From Welwitschia mirabilis (Eukaryota; Gnetophyta; Gnetopsida; Welwitschiales): a DNA stretch of 64,000 bases. A model generated the notes under the pieces. It was not told the DNA's origin. It searched no databases and saw nothing but the letters and a program-made list of their open reading frames with translations. Position 1 is the stretch's first letter. Every line of letters starts with the position of its first letter. The position numbers were made by a program, and so were the translations under genes. The stretch is from NCBI GenBank assembly GCA_051453625.1, contig JBOZIK010000001.1, positions 266,426,734 through 266,490,733 on the forward strand, in the 5' to 3' direction. This document shows, in pieces, positions 24,071-37,019 of this stretch.

Positions 24071-27037
24071 TTCTAGAAAAGGAAAGACTCATAAAGCATA
24101 CATTTATAGTAAGGGAGAATGTAAGATTTTCTATTAAAACAACATAAAAACAATCTATAAAATGCATTATATGTTTGAATTTTATGAAATACATTTACAA
24201 ATATAAATCATTACAAAATTAACCCAGAGGATAATTTTTCCTTTAGCCATAAACATAAGATAATATGATTGTAATATGTTGCTATTTATAGCATGTTAAA
24301 AATTAGAGGAGACGTTAATAGTTCTTTTTCCAATGGTCTATCACCACCACTTGATGGCCAATTTCTTATTCAACTCTTGTACCTATGAGAAAATTATATG
24401 GATAAGAACTATGAAAAATAATATTCTTAGTATGATCTGGGTAAGAGAAGATGGTTTTAAGAAGACTCAAAAATATACAAAATAGAATAAGAAGAGAAAA
24501 ATCTAAAATTGTAGAATGATAAGGTAAACATTTTGATTATCTATATTTTTATTATCTTAAACTTATATTTAATAAAGTTCATAGTTCTAGTAATATAGGT
24601 GTACCATGAATATGAGAGATTCGGTTTATTTTTGTATGTTTTCCCCTCCTATCCCTAGTAATTTGCATTTATGGCCATGGAAGTCTGATAGAGGTTATTC
24701 TCTTTTGGGTTCTCATCACCTAGTTTCTCTAGCTAGATTTTTATTTTTGTTATTTAATAAGTAAAGCATAAATCTTAGCTTTACTCTAGGGCCCTAAAAA
24801 TATTTCCCTAAAATTTTTATATTTAAAACATACAGGAATCTTTAGAGGTGATAATATTAAAGAATAAAAAATGATTGTAGAGAAATAGAAAAAACTTATA
24901 AGAGTAGAAAATTTCTACATTACAAAACTAGATTAGCCATCATGCACAAAGAAAAAGGATCTAAACCATATTCAAGAGGTAAAAAAAATGCAAGTTATAA
25001 AGTATGAGAGTCTATTTTTAAGTTGCAGAGTCAAAAACTAAAGAAATTTTGAGAAGAAATGAAAGAAGTACAAGGCCTTTAAGTTTTCTTATATTTATAA
25101 AAAGAATTGATGAGGTGTTCATTTTTCAAGTGAATACTTGATTTTCCTAAACCCCTTCTCCACACTTGATATTTTGAAAAAAATATTAATAAAGCATATT
25201 TCTTTAAATAAAAAGCAATGATAGATTTTAACTAAGAACTTAAAGCTTTACTAATTTCTAAAATAAATAATATTTCATATAGAGCAATCATCTATCTTAT
25301 CTATTAAACTTAAAACTTTCTTTAGCATAATTAATTTGTATTAATAATTTTATTCTTCCTTGGATATGAAAGTGAGAATGTGATAATTATATTCTATGAG
25401 AAGGCAACCCATTTAACGTTTAATCCACATTTTTTTTATTTCTTTGGTATCTAATTTTGTTTCTTTATAATTTTTTTTCATTTTTCTCTATAAAATTTCA
25501 ATCTAAGTCCTTTGAGATTTTGATTCTTTCTTCAAATAGGTATCACTTAAGATAGTGGAGAAATGACAATGATCCTAATCTTGGATAAGCCTAGTCATAT
25601 GAAGATGACTAATATAGGCATTAGCTACATGAGATGTAGAACATTTTAAATGATAAATATAAAGAGTACAAGTTGGTTTTTATAAATGTATTTACAAGGC
25701 AAGGCTTATTTTCTTTTTAGTTCATATTTAGCATTAAGTACAATACAAGAATTGTTAAGAGACTTAGTAAGCATAATAAGATAAGCTATCATGGTGTTCA
25801 ATGCTTAATAAAGCTTATACATCATTGAGGGAAATAATAAAGAAGTGTGATGAATAGAATAATGGATTACCCAAGGGTCATCTTCATCTAGTATTCCATT
25901 CTAATTAAACATCAAAATAGCCTTTAGAAATTAGTAATTATAATATTACTTTAATAAATGGTCTTAATTTCTTCATTGAATTTTATCAAGGTAGAAATAT
26001 TAAAAAAAATTATAAGGAAAGACATGAAAAAGTTCTTCTTCAAAAAAGAGTCCTACTCTTTTACTAATAATTGTCTAAAATAATAGCATATAAGAAAGAA
26101 AAATAAACAAAAATGAAGAAAAACTAAGGTAGAAGTTAGAAAAATAAAAAATGGATTAAAGCAAAAATAGAAAAATTTTAGATATAAAAACATACTCACT
26201 AATGTAATGTAAAGAAAAAGAAAGATAAAATAGAGCTATAAGAAAATGTCAGATGCATTAAGAGGAATTCAAATGATACCATTGAAGAGGGCAAATGGTG
26301 ACATCATTAAAATACAGAGATATAGGCTAGATAAACGCAAGGAGGATTATAGTAGTGTGAAGTTCACGAAAACTATAACTTCTTAATGTGGATGACTTAT
26401 GAAATTTTATAAAAAGTGGATGAAATGTGGACCATTAGATTACTATACTTTATTATTGATTTACATTAATTTTACCTTGAATGTAGGCATTAAATCATAG
26501 AAAATACAATGTATTTCTGGACATGATTTTTAATAGAAAAGGAAAAAAACCAAAGAAATATGACTTGATATGAATGATAAAATTAAATGTAAATGAAATA
26601 AAATAGATGAATGAAATAACAAATCCTATTATGCATCCCATAAATAAATGAGATTAAATGAATGCAAGATAATGATCTCATATATTTACATAATTTTAGA
26701 TGGATCCTTTACAAGGATAATGAATAATATAAATCAATAAATCCTTGAAAATTCATGATGAGAAAAAGAATCTCTAGTTTAATTTATTAAAATAAGAAAA
26801 TAAAATATATCTTCAATTCCACCTTACTTTTATTCCTTTTTCTTCCTCTTCCATGGGCATTTAAGTCTTAGACATTTGATCTTATTGAAAATTCATTATT
26901 ATAACACTTCCTTTCTAACAAATTAATATGTTGTACTAAAAGGATTTAGTGCTACATTAGTAATGAGTATTTATAGCCTTGACATAGATGAACATGTCAT
27001 AAAATGAATTATTAGAGCTACATTATCAGTAGGTATC
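24071..27037. other. unassigned AT-rich sequence
   Basis: I see no convincing domain here. A short block near 26350-26390 ('aactataacttcttaatgtggatgac') has the look of plant retroelement non-coding sequence, but I could not tie it to any element in this window. Confidence 0.4.
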
Positions 27038-27042
27038 CATAG

Positions 27043-27345
27043 TTTTATAAAACTAGTTTTGATGGTTTTACTTGTCAAATATTTTATGACATCATGTAGA
27101 TAGGTCATTTAGAAATATTAGTCCTTGTTAAGTACTAGATAATGATGGATATTTAAAGCAAAAATTTCATGAAAATGATTAGATGCTAAATTATCAAATT
27201 AATTATTTGAAGATGTTTAGCAAGTTGAAGACATCTCAAGTGAAGAGGTCTTAAAATCTAAAGACATCTTAAAATATGAAGACATCTTGAATGTAGTAAA
27301 ATTTAAGTTATAGGATAAAATTTAAGGTCTTGAAATGTTTACATT
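27043..27345 (+). repeat. Copia-C 5' LTR remnant
   Basis: It parallels the first ~300 bp of the right LTR from 31082: 'agttttgatggttttacttgtcaaatattttatgacatca' here and 'agttttgatcatttcacttatcaaatattttgtatcatta' there, then shared 'aattatttgaagatgt' and 'gacatc' repeats. Homology stops where the microsatellite begins. Confidence 0.8.
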
Positions 27346-27363
27346 ACCACTTTGTAGGATATG

Positions 27364-27386
27364 TGTATATATAGACATATATATAC

Positions 27387-27453
<67 letters not shown>

Positions 27454-27459
27454 TATAAC
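27364..27459. repeat. (TA)n(CA)n microsatellite, left of gap
   Basis: TA/CA-rich text becomes a pure TA run, then (AC)n and 'catataac' before the gap. The right side of the gap ends in the same arrangement. Confidence 0.95.
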
Positions 27460-27559
27460 NNNNNNNNNNNNNNNNNNNNNNNNNNNNNNNNNNNNNNNNN
27501 NNNNNNNNNNNNNNNNNNNNNNNNNNNNNNNNNNNNNNNNNNNNNNNNNNNNNNNNNNN
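27460..27559. other. assembly gap (100 N)
   Basis: A gap of exactly 100 N, flanked on both sides by the same (TA)n(CA)n-catataac arrangement. The size is likely a placeholder. Confidence 0.95.
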
Positions 27560-27617
<58 letters not shown>

Positions 27618-27623
27618 TATAAC
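27560..27623. repeat. (TA)n(CA)n microsatellite, right of gap
   Basis: TA run followed by (AC)n and 'catataac', directly joined to the Copia-C pol remnant starting 'aatgaagccaagtgtctt'. Confidence 0.95.
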
Positions 27624-30310
27624 AATGAAGCCAAGTGTCTTCTTAGAAAAAAAGATGAATCAAAGCTATGGCATAGGAATCTTAATCATGTGAATAAAGA
27701 TCTTCTCAAAATCTTATCTATAAAGGAATTGGTAAGAGGACTTTCTAAATTTAAAAACATTGATAATCAGATCTATGAATTTTGTCAAAAAGGAAAGTAA
27801 GAAAGGTAAAATTTGATAAGAAAAATGTTATCTCTATTAAACATCAATTATATATCTTACATTTAGACATTATTGATCCCTTAACTATAGATAACTTAAG
27901 TAAAAAAAGGTATAATTTGACAATTGTAGATGATTTTTCTCATTTTACATGGGTAGCCTTCCTTATACATAAGGATGAGGTTTTTAATGCTTTTTCTAAG
28001 TTGTGCATTATATTTCAAAACTAATAAGGATATAGGATCAAAATTATAAGAAGTAATAATGGAACTAAATTTAAAGATGCAAAGTTCTAAGAATTATGTA
28101 AATAATTTAGTATTTTAAATTAATTATTTTCCCTAAGAACTCCCTAATAAAATGGAGTAGCTAAAAGAAAGAATAGAGTTCTTAATGAAATGATAAGGAT
28201 AATGATGCATGAAAAAAGGTATCATATCATTTTTAATTAAAATTAATTAATAAAACTTGTTAAGCTTTCAACAAAGTTCTAGTAAGGATTCACTTCTAAA
28301 ATTTCATATCAATTATGGTCAAGCAGAATAATTTCTATTAATTACTTTTACATATTTGGTTTAAAATGTTTTATTCTAAATGAAAGGGCAATTTGAGAAA
28401 TATAAATTTAAAATTTGATGAAATAATTTTTCTAGGATACCATTGCTAAGTAAAGCTTATAGGGTATACAATGACAAGATCCAGGTATTTGAGAAAATGG
28501 TAAATGTTAAAATAAATGATATTAAGTTATATACTATGAATACGGAAGATGATTATATTCTTATGAAAATTCTTCAACCCTCTAAAAAATTTCAAGTTTA
28601 ATTTGATAGTATAGAAGGAAAAAAAAGAGGAATTAGTAAAGAAAAATTTACCAACCATGATAATTCTAGAGAAGAGTCATTCCACAAGTAACATTATTGG
28701 AAGTCCTTATGAAGGCATTCAAACTAGAAGTCACACTAGAGAATTTTATGGTTATGTAGCTTATATCTCTCAAGTTGGGGAAAAAAACTCTAAACAAAGT
28801 AGAAAATGATAAACATTGGATGAACACTATGCAATAAGAGGTTAATCAATTTAAAAGATGTAATGTTTGAAAAATTTCTCAAAGACACTTTAACAAAGTA
28901 GTTATTAGCACTAAGTGGGTTTTTAAAAACAAAATACATGGACATAGAAATGTTATTATAAATAAATCAAGATTAGTAATAAAAGTTTACAATCAATAAG
29001 AAGGAATTGACTCTGAAAAAACCTTTTCTCTTATGACTTGTATAGAATCGATAAGAATGCTTTTAGATTTTACTTGTATGAAGGTTTTAAACTTTATTAA
29101 ATAAATGTCAAAAGTTCTTTTCTTAATAGAAATATTTAGGAATAAGTATATGTTGAACAACTAAATGGATTCATTAATTCATAAAAATCTGATTATGTTT
29201 TCAAATTAAAGAAGTCTCTCTATGATCTTAAACAATCTCTAAGAGGTTGGTATAAAAAACTTTTAGGTCATTCGATTGAAAATGACTTTAAAGGACATAC
29301 ATCAAATGTGACATTATTCATTAAAAAAGATTGTAAATATTTTATTATTATTTAAATTTATGTAGATGATATTATTTTTCATGCTTTTTAATAAATCCTT
29401 ATGCAAGAAATTTGTTTATATTATGCAAAATAAATTTTAAATAAGTCTTATAGGATATATGAACAACTTCTTGGGACTTCAAGTTATGAAACATAAGTAA
29501 GATACATTTATTTCATAAGATAAATATATTAAACATTTTCTAGTTAAATATGGTTTATAGGATTACAAAGAAAAGGATACTTTCATGAATCAAAACACCA
29601 AACTAGACAAAGATGAAAATGGTAAGAAGGTGGATCAAAGGCTATATAGAGGTATGATTAATATTCTATTATATATTATAACTAGTTTAATTGATATTAT
29701 TCTAAGTATAGGAATTTTTACATGTTATTAAAGTGATCCCAAAGAATCACATTTTGTAGCTATTAAAAGAATTTTTTATTACTTAAAAAGTACTACTAGT
29801 TGGAGGTTTTGGTACTTAAAGGACTTCTCACTTGATTGTGTAAAGTATTATGATGCAAATTTGGAAAGTTTCAAAGATCATAGAATAAGTAAAAGTGGAA
29901 CATAATTTTTACTTAAATAATGCATAATCTCTTGAAGTAGTAAAAAATAGAACTCAACTACTTTATCTATAGCGAGATCTAAATATATTATTGTAGGAAT
30001 TTGTTGTGCATAACTTCTATAGATGAATTAAATACTAAAATATTTTGGTCTCTATATAAACAACAGTCCCATCTATTATAATAATAATAGTTTCATCAAT
30101 ATATTCAAAAATCCTATACAACACTCAAGAATGATGCACATTAAAATCTAACATTGCTTTCTTAGATAACTTATTTAGAACAAAGATATTATAATGTAAT
30201 ACATTAGTATAGATGATCGACTTGCAGATGTTTTTATAAGATCTCTAAGAATTAAAAGATATGTAAAATTATATAAGAACTTGGGGTTAAGCCTTCCTCA
30301 ATTAGGTAAG
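27624..30310 (+). pseudogene. Copia-C pol: GAG-preintegrase, integrase, reverse transcriptase, RNase H (decayed)
   Basis: In order: the GAG-preintegrase block 'KLWHRNLNHVNKDLL' near 27660; 'FCQKGK' with Cys intact near 27785; and the integrase core 'LHLDIIDPL' (first Asp kept) and 'TIVDDFSHFTWVAFL' in an open frame at 27782-28024. Near 28045 'RSNNGTKF' has the second Asp changed to Asn, and near 28155 'NGVAKRKNRVLNEM' has the catalytic Glu changed to Lys. Reverse transcriptase holds an intact 'YVDDIIF' at 29359-29379. Then come 'KLDKDENGKKVDQRLYRGMI' (about 29600), 'KESHFVAIKRIFYYLKSTT' (29740), RNase H 'SKYIIVGICC' (29970) and a final 'DDRLADVFIRSLRIKRY' (30210). Stops, many of them former Gln codons, and several frameshifts disable it. 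Confidence 0.93.
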
Positions 30311-31081
30311 TAATGGGATAATATCTGTTAAACTTCTGAACTTCACATTATATTTATCTTGTAAGTTGAGATTAGGATTAGATGTAGTTTGATGTAGTTA
30401 AAGTTAAATTATGTGCTTAATATTTATCCTTGCAAAGTGGTGTTGTTATGCTTGTAGTAGTTATAGATCTTTTGGAAAATTTTGGAACTTTCATTATAGA
30501 TGTATTTATATTTATATACATTTATGATAAATAAGTCTTAAAGAATTATAGATGTCATTAACTATACTATTATCGAAAATGTTTTATAGAACAGTTGTCA
30601 ATATCTTTGATGGGGTAAATACATAGGGAGAACATCAAACTCCTGAATTTTTGTATTCCTTTTCTATACTATTCAAAAAGGGAAATAAGTTTTGAAAAAT
30701 AATTAGCAATTTTTAACTATGCAATATTCTAATTATTTTATGATTAAAATGCTTTAACATGATAATTACATATTTTTATTAATATATTTTAATTGAGAGT
30801 TTATGAAATGTTTTTAGTTCCTTAAGAGATATATATATGATTTTATTTTTAAGTGGTTGATTATATGTTTTTCTTTGGAATACAAAAATGTACCTTATTC
30901 TAGTTCTTTAAGTATTATATGTCTATATGATTTCATCTTAGTTTAAGTAGTGTATATCATGATTATTACAACTAGTGGTTATATGTATTTCTCTAGAATA
31001 AAAATGTCTAATTTCAATTGATTTTTGATATTGTACTAATGAGATTTGCCAAGTTTTAGACATCATAAAAGAGGAAAAGAT
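30311..31081 (+). other. Copia-C 3' untranslated region and polypurine tract
   Basis: Non-coding, T/A-rich sequence follows the RNase H end. The purine block AAAAGAGGAAAAGA (31067-31080) lies directly before the LTR start and is the expected plus-strand primer site. Confidence 0.7.
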
Positions 31082-32561
31082 TGTTGGAAAACATAGTTTT
31101 GATCATTTCACTTATCAAATATTTTGTATCATTAGGTAAATAAACCATTTTGAAATATCAGATCTTGATAGGAATTAGATCATTATGGATCTTCAAAGAA
31201 AACATCTCACAAAAAGGATCAGATTCTAAAATACCAAATCAATTATTTGAAGATGTATGAAAAATTGAATACATCTTAAGTAAAGACATCTATAAATCTA
31301 AAGACATCCTAAATATACTAGAATTCAAGTCATAGGCTTTAAGATAATTGAACTGAAAGTTAAACTTGACATACATGAAGTTGTTTACATATTTGAAGGT
31401 GTCAATATTGAGTTGAAATAGGTAATAGAGTCAAATTTATTTTTAACTAATATTTTAAATTTTAAGTTAGCTATCAATATGTACATTACATTTTCATGAT
31501 CACAGAGGATCAAATACTATAGGAAGAAAATTCATCAAAATCTAGATAAGTAAAATGAAGATGTCTACAAAGATAAAGATGCTAGAGTAAAGACATCCAT
31601 ACAATTGAAGACATCTTGGACTAAAGTTCACATTGATTAAAACCAAATTTACATACTCAAAGAATAGATGTTACCTATCCCTTGCATAGTGGTTATAAAA
31701 TCAAGTAGTTATCTTTTAAGATCAAACATCTAGATCTTCTTTAATCATATAAAGACTAGATATCATAAAACAAATAAGAACTTTTTATTTTGTACTTTGT
31801 TGATCAATCAAAGATATAGATATTTCTTAACTCTCAATGATTAACATCAAAAGAAATCTTACATGTACTTCTCATAAAGAACCAAGGCATGATTACAAAA
31901 AAGCTAACATTGCTATTATTATTTGCTCTTAGATCTTTATTACTATATTGCTCTATACACTTGTAACAATAGCAACAACATCTAGAATCTCAAATCTATA
32001 ACATAGTTATCTCATTAGGCTTATTATTATTATTTTGTCATTTTGATTTTACTTTGTGGACTATCTTATTGTTGAATATTATTATAAAGTCAATTCTTGA
32101 ATATCAAATACATTGTAAGGCACAGAAAGTCTTGTATGGGTGTGCATTTAAGATTGTGTTTTTAAGCACTTACTATGGTAAAGGTTATTACTGAATTAGA
32201 AAACCATTATTCCCTTAAGAAAGAGAGAGTCCTACCATATGTGGATACTCTCATTGTGTATAGGTTTGTGATGTACCTATGAAAACCACTGTTATCTTGA
32301 GAGGAAGAGAGTTATATCTTGTGAGGGGACTTTAATTTGTTATAATATTAGTAATACATAAAAAACCACTATTTTTTTTACAAGTTAAGAATATCTAGAG
32401 ATGTGAGAATAAGCTAATCTATATGTGTAGATATATTGAGTTTGGGGAACCATATTATCTTGATTAGGTATCCTATTATATATTTTAATTCTATTATTTA
32501 ATTTAAATTTTATTTGGTGAAACTCATTCAACCCCTCCCCTCTAAGTTCAATTAATCCTCA
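31082..32561 (+). repeat. Copia-C 3' LTR
   Basis: It starts TGTTGGAAAACATAG and ends '...cccctcccctctaagttcaattaatcctca', about 1.48 kb. Several 'gacatc/aagacatct' repeats lie in the first 550 bp. Termini are TG...CA, and CATAG follows as target duplication. Confidence 0.85.
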
Positions 32562-32710
32562 CATAGTCTTGATGTAGTTAACTAAGTCCAATAGAAATGA
32601 TCATAAAAATGTGCTAAAAAAGCTATAAGATTTTTCTTCATTTGATATAATCTTTATTATTTATTTTTATTTTTATAGTATATAAAGGGTTTAAGCCCAC
32701 TTATTACCTA

Positions 32711-33335
32711 ATAAAGAAATGATCTCATCCCATGAATTCTTTAAAATAAAAAGAATATCATGAAAGAAAAAAATCTACCTATTTTCACAATTACAAATTA
32801 GATATCTCTAGGTGAATATAGGTTTTAATAAAGAACTCAAAATTTCAAAGGACTAACTAATGAAAAATAAGAAAAAATTACAAAATTTCAATTAAAATTT
32901 AAAAAGGCAAAAGATCTATTTATTTATAGACTAAAGAAAATCTTATTAACTAAGATCATTAAGCCTCATGAACTCATAAGATAATGGAAGGGGTAGATAA
33001 AATAGTTTTGTAGTAAATGAAAGGGGCCATTGTCTCATTAGACTAATAGAGAAATGATATCATTCCCATGAATTCTTTGAAATAAAAAAAATATTGAGAA
33101 AGAAAAAAATCCATCTTTTTTCTTAATCCAAATTAGAGATCTCTAAATGCATGAAAGTCTTAATTAACAACTAAAAATTCAAAGGATAAACTAATGAAAA
33201 AGCAAAAACCTTATAAAATTTCAACTAATCTTTACAAAGGTAAAAGATTTTTTTATTTATAAATTAAAAAACTATTAACCTAGATCATTGAGCCTTATGA
33301 ACTCATAAGATGATGGAAGAAGTAAATGACATATA
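32711..33335. repeat. tandem duplication, two units of about 330 bp
   Basis: Unit 1 (from about 32711) has 'agaaatgatctcatcccatgaattcttt', and 'catgaactcataagataatggaag' near 32968. Unit 2 (from about 33046) has 'agaaatgatatcattcccatgaattcttt', and 'tatgaactcataagatgatggaag' near 33297. The offset is 329-335 bp. Neither unit is coding. Confidence 0.8.
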
Positions 33336-33840
33336 GGCAACACAGGATTATATGAAGGTGATATAGATGAGTGACAATAGCTAATGTCTAAATAAGAAAA
33401 ATGAGTATAATTAGGTTTTCTATAAAAAGAGAACCCTTAAACAGATGAGGGTTTCACATACTTTGATATTAACATCCTAAGGATATAGTAGGTAGTTCTA
33501 ATTTAAGCTCATTGGATAAAACTAATTGAGGCCTTTAAGAAAGGTGTATACTTATGGATGAGGAGAAAAACTTTGAATGATTAGAGTTTTTACAATCAAA
33601 TGAATAAGACAATTTTTTACATAACAAATTAGGCCTAGAAATGTTTTCATACCAAAACTCTACACATGAGTTGAAAACTCAAGAATGATATGGAAAAAGT
33701 ACTCATTAGGATTTAAATATTCTAGCTTATGAGAGGATCATCTTATTTATTTCTCTTCCTTACTCAATAAGTCTTTTAAAACATTTTCTTAGATTAAGAC
33801 ATAGATGAATTAGAAATAAAAGAATGAGAAGGATTATTAT
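33336..33840. other. unassigned sequence downstream of G3 protease
   Basis: AT-rich sequence without a recognised domain, possibly the continuation of G3 beyond its protease on the minus strand. I found no reverse transcriptase or integrase motif. Confidence 0.35.
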
Positions 33841-36100
33841 TAAAAGTATATATTAAATTTGCAAGAGGTAAGTCCATATCAGAATAATAATTATTTCAAA
33901 ATTGACATGTAAATCATAACCAAGAAGGGAAATGGTTTTATCATAGGAAAGAGGATCATGATCATTAATAATTTTAGTAAACTTGAATCCTTCTAAATCA
34001 TCAAGTTGTTTTATGGTATTAAATATGTCCAACTCAATAGTCATGTTATCAAATGAAACATTTATAAGATCATTTCTACAAGTTATAAGAGCATTAGAAG
34101 TAGCAAGAAAAGGTCTTCATAATATGATAAGAATAGTGTAACTTCTAGTTTTTTTTTTTTAACTTTAAAACTACAAAATTCATAGGAAATTAGTAATTAG
34201 TTACTTAAATATTCACATAATCTATTATGCCTAAGGATTCTTTTAAATAATTATTAGCTAATTGCAATTGAATTTTATCATTTATGGTATTATTTAGACT
34301 ATGTTCCTTATAGAAAATGTGGGGTAAAACATTAACATTAGCTCCAAGATCTAATAGGACTTATTGAAAGTTGGTATTTCCAATTGTAATTGCTATGGTA
34401 GGGCAATGAAGTTCTTTATATTTTGGAAGGATTTGGTTTTCAATGATTGTACTAGCTTTTTAAATAAGGAAGACTTTAATTTTCACATTTAGGATAGGAA
34501 GGTACTTACCTATGAATTTTAAAAAAGGGATATTGATCTTTACTTCTTTGAAAATATCAAGTGTTTTTATTTTCTTCTTAGACAATTGATTTTTCCTATG
34601 TTATTGAGAATAGGGTTAGGGTTTTTTATAAGTTAAAACAACCCCTTCTACTTCTTAGTTATTTCCTATCCTTTCTCACTTATGAAGTTTTTTATATACT
34701 TCTTCATCTTGGTGTTATTCTCTTCTATCTATTCTATTTAATTTCTTTTCTGCTTCTTAAATGTATAACCTTAATTTCCTTAATTTATGCATCTTACATC
34801 AACTTATAAATACCATAATTAGACCCATGTATAGCAAAATCTTTTCTATTTCATGTTGATTAAGTGATGTATGGATATATATGGTGGTTTGAATGAGTTA
34901 TTGCATTCTTTATTTTAACTTTTATAATGTAGAAGAGATTTCTTAATTAAATTGTTGTTGTGAGGTATTTATGTGATGTTGAGCTTTCATGAAACTTATG
35001 AAGTGTATCTTCTAAAGAGTTAGAAGTTAAGAAAGTATTTAAACTCATAAGTTAACTATTTAAGAATTATCTAGGGTTGTCTTATTTATGTAAGAAGTTT
35101 GGGTGATTCCTCATTCTTAGGTTATAGATATTGGAGTAAGGACTAATTGCTCTTTAGTTTTACCATTATTATCTTATAGCATTTACTTGTCCTTTTACTA
35201 CATACTAAAATATAAGAATGGATGTATAATCTAAAGTCTCATCAGTATCCACAAGACAAATGTTCTAATGAAAATATGGAGTAATAGATTTAGGATTAAT
35301 ACTAATAATCTCAATCTTTTTGAAAACTTATTTTAACTTTGGCTAAATTTAGTATTATCAAAGTTTTTAAAGATATTAATGAACCTAATAAATTATTGTC
35401 ATGTTTTTGAATCATTAGATTTATTCCAATTTAATATCCAAAGCTTTAACAATTTCTAGGTCTAGAAAGATTCCTGAACATATCAGCTCCACAAGTTGTC
35501 TATAGTTAAATGAAAGTCATTCATAAAATAAAATTATAACTCTTCCTTAATCAAAGTCATGTTGTGGGATTTAAGAAGTAGATATTTAAATTTTTAAAGG
35601 GTGTAAAAGAAGGTTTCACAATTCTTTTATTATAAATTCATGATCTCTATACTAATGGAATTTGTCCTATAACTAGGAAAAATATTTATAAGGAATGCCT
35701 AGTTAAGTTTAGCTTAAGCAACAATGAAAATATGTTTAAACATAAAGCCAATATTTTACCTTATTTTCAAGAGAAAAAGAAAACATAGTCAACCTAGATT
35801 CATAAGATATATTAAGATTTTAAGGGATCATAGAGAGAATACACTCAAATTATTTAATATTTAAGTAAGAATCTTTAGATTCTAAACCATAAAAATATGG
35901 AATAAATTAAATAATTACTAGATCAAAGTACATTTTATAAGCATTAGAAGATTAAGTAATACAAGAAGGTACACTTACAAATTATGGTTAAAGAAATTCT
36001 TTCAAGGTTAATCTAGGTTGGTTAAAATTAATTTTACTTCTAGAGTTTTGAGAACCTAATGGATTGTTTTGGTTTCCTTGGAATATCTACATTTAAACAT
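33841..36100 (-). pseudogene. G3: Athila-like gypsy gag-protease (decayed)
   Basis: Right to left on the minus strand. Around 35480-35700 lies a gag core relic with 'KFKYLLLKSHNMTLIKEELQ' and 'YFMNDFHLTIDNLWS', matching the 'ERFKDLL..CPHHG......FYNGL' region of Athila-type gag. Around 34480-34570 'INIPFLKFIGKYLPILN' is the block that precedes the protease in this lineage. At about 34240-34370 is the retropepsin-like part 'LLDLGANVNVLPHIFYKEH', followed by 'IQLQLANNYLKESLGIIDYV'. The active-site Asp of the DLGA motif is retained. At 33853-34044 'IELDIFNTIKQLDDLEGF' is the segment after the protease. Stops and frameshifts break it. I saw no reverse transcriptase or integrase to the left. Confidence 0.8.
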
Positions 36101-36999
36101 TAATAGGAATTTAGTATAATCTTCTCTTAGTATTTAGTATCACTTCATAAAACATTAAGTAAATATTCAAGATAGGTTATGTTATTGGATACACATGATA
36201 TATAAAATGATCCAAGATGATGTAAACATAAAATTCACTAAAGATGAAGATATTATAATGTAAGAATTCAATGAAGCTAATGAAGGAAGATAATGGCATT
36301 AGTAAGATGGCATAAAAAGGTTTCAATAAAATATCACAATGTAGCCCATGAATGACTAATTGCCTAAGATAATAGATCAATATAGTTGATTAAGAGGAAA
36401 ATACTAAATGTAGATTTTAGAAAGGACTAATGTGAAATTAAAATTACAATGCAATGTAATAAAAGAAATAAAAATTACAAAAATAAATAATGCAAGTACT
36501 AAAACACTTTTCTAAAATTATTATTGATTAAATCCTTCTTCAAAAATTATCTTCCAGTACATGCTAAAGAAATAACCTAAGATAGAAATGGAAAAGATGA
36601 GATAAGAGATGATAGAGAGAGAAGATGAATACAAGAATTTTTTTTTTAATTTTTAAAATTTTTTTGAATATCATTTCTTAAAACTTGCAAAAGATTGGCC
36701 CTTGTAAGAAAATTTGATATACTATATAATCTTTACAAGGCGAAAAAACAAAACTATAAAATATAAAAGAAAAAGAAAAGATAAAAGAAAAAAGGAAAAT
36801 AACAAGTTACCAAATTATATCAATCAAGTGCTAAGCATGATTAACACTAATCCATCAGTGAAAAAAAGGAAAAATAAAAAGGCACAATAAATATACTAGT
36901 ATAAAAGAAAAAGTATAAAGAAGATAAAAGAAAAGAACTAAAAAGGGGTATAGAAAAGTAAATTTCAAGTGTGCACCACTATAGCTATCATGTCATTAT

Positions 37000-37018
37000 C
37001 CTTGGCAATGGTTCCAAA
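37000..37018 (-). promoter_or_regulatory. G3 primer binding site (probable)
   Basis: The minus strand reads TTTGGAACCATTGCCAAGG, close to TTTGGCGCCGTTGCCGGGG. It lies about 0.9 kb upstream of the G3 gag remnant on the minus strand, as expected. The adjoining LTR should start near 37020 but its edge is not clear. Confidence 0.55.
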
Positions 37019-37019
37019 G

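Larger units (their letters stand above)
27038..32566 (+). mobile_element. Copia-C: Ty1/copia element, 5' part lost, target duplication CATAG
   Basis: CATAG occurs at 27038-27042 and again at 32562-32566, directly outside the LTR sequences, supporting both outer borders. The order is a left LTR remnant, a microsatellite with a gap, pol from GAG-preintegrase onward, an untranslated tail, a polypurine tract and the right LTR. gag, protease and about 1.2 kb of the left LTR are missing. Their place is taken by the (TA)n(CA)n tract. Confidence 0.85.

Noticed and set aside
27322-27693. Several open frames on both strands of about 90-110 codons
   Set aside because: They are translations of (TA)n(CA)n repeats and N, giving Ile-Tyr and Thr-His or Cys-Val strings.
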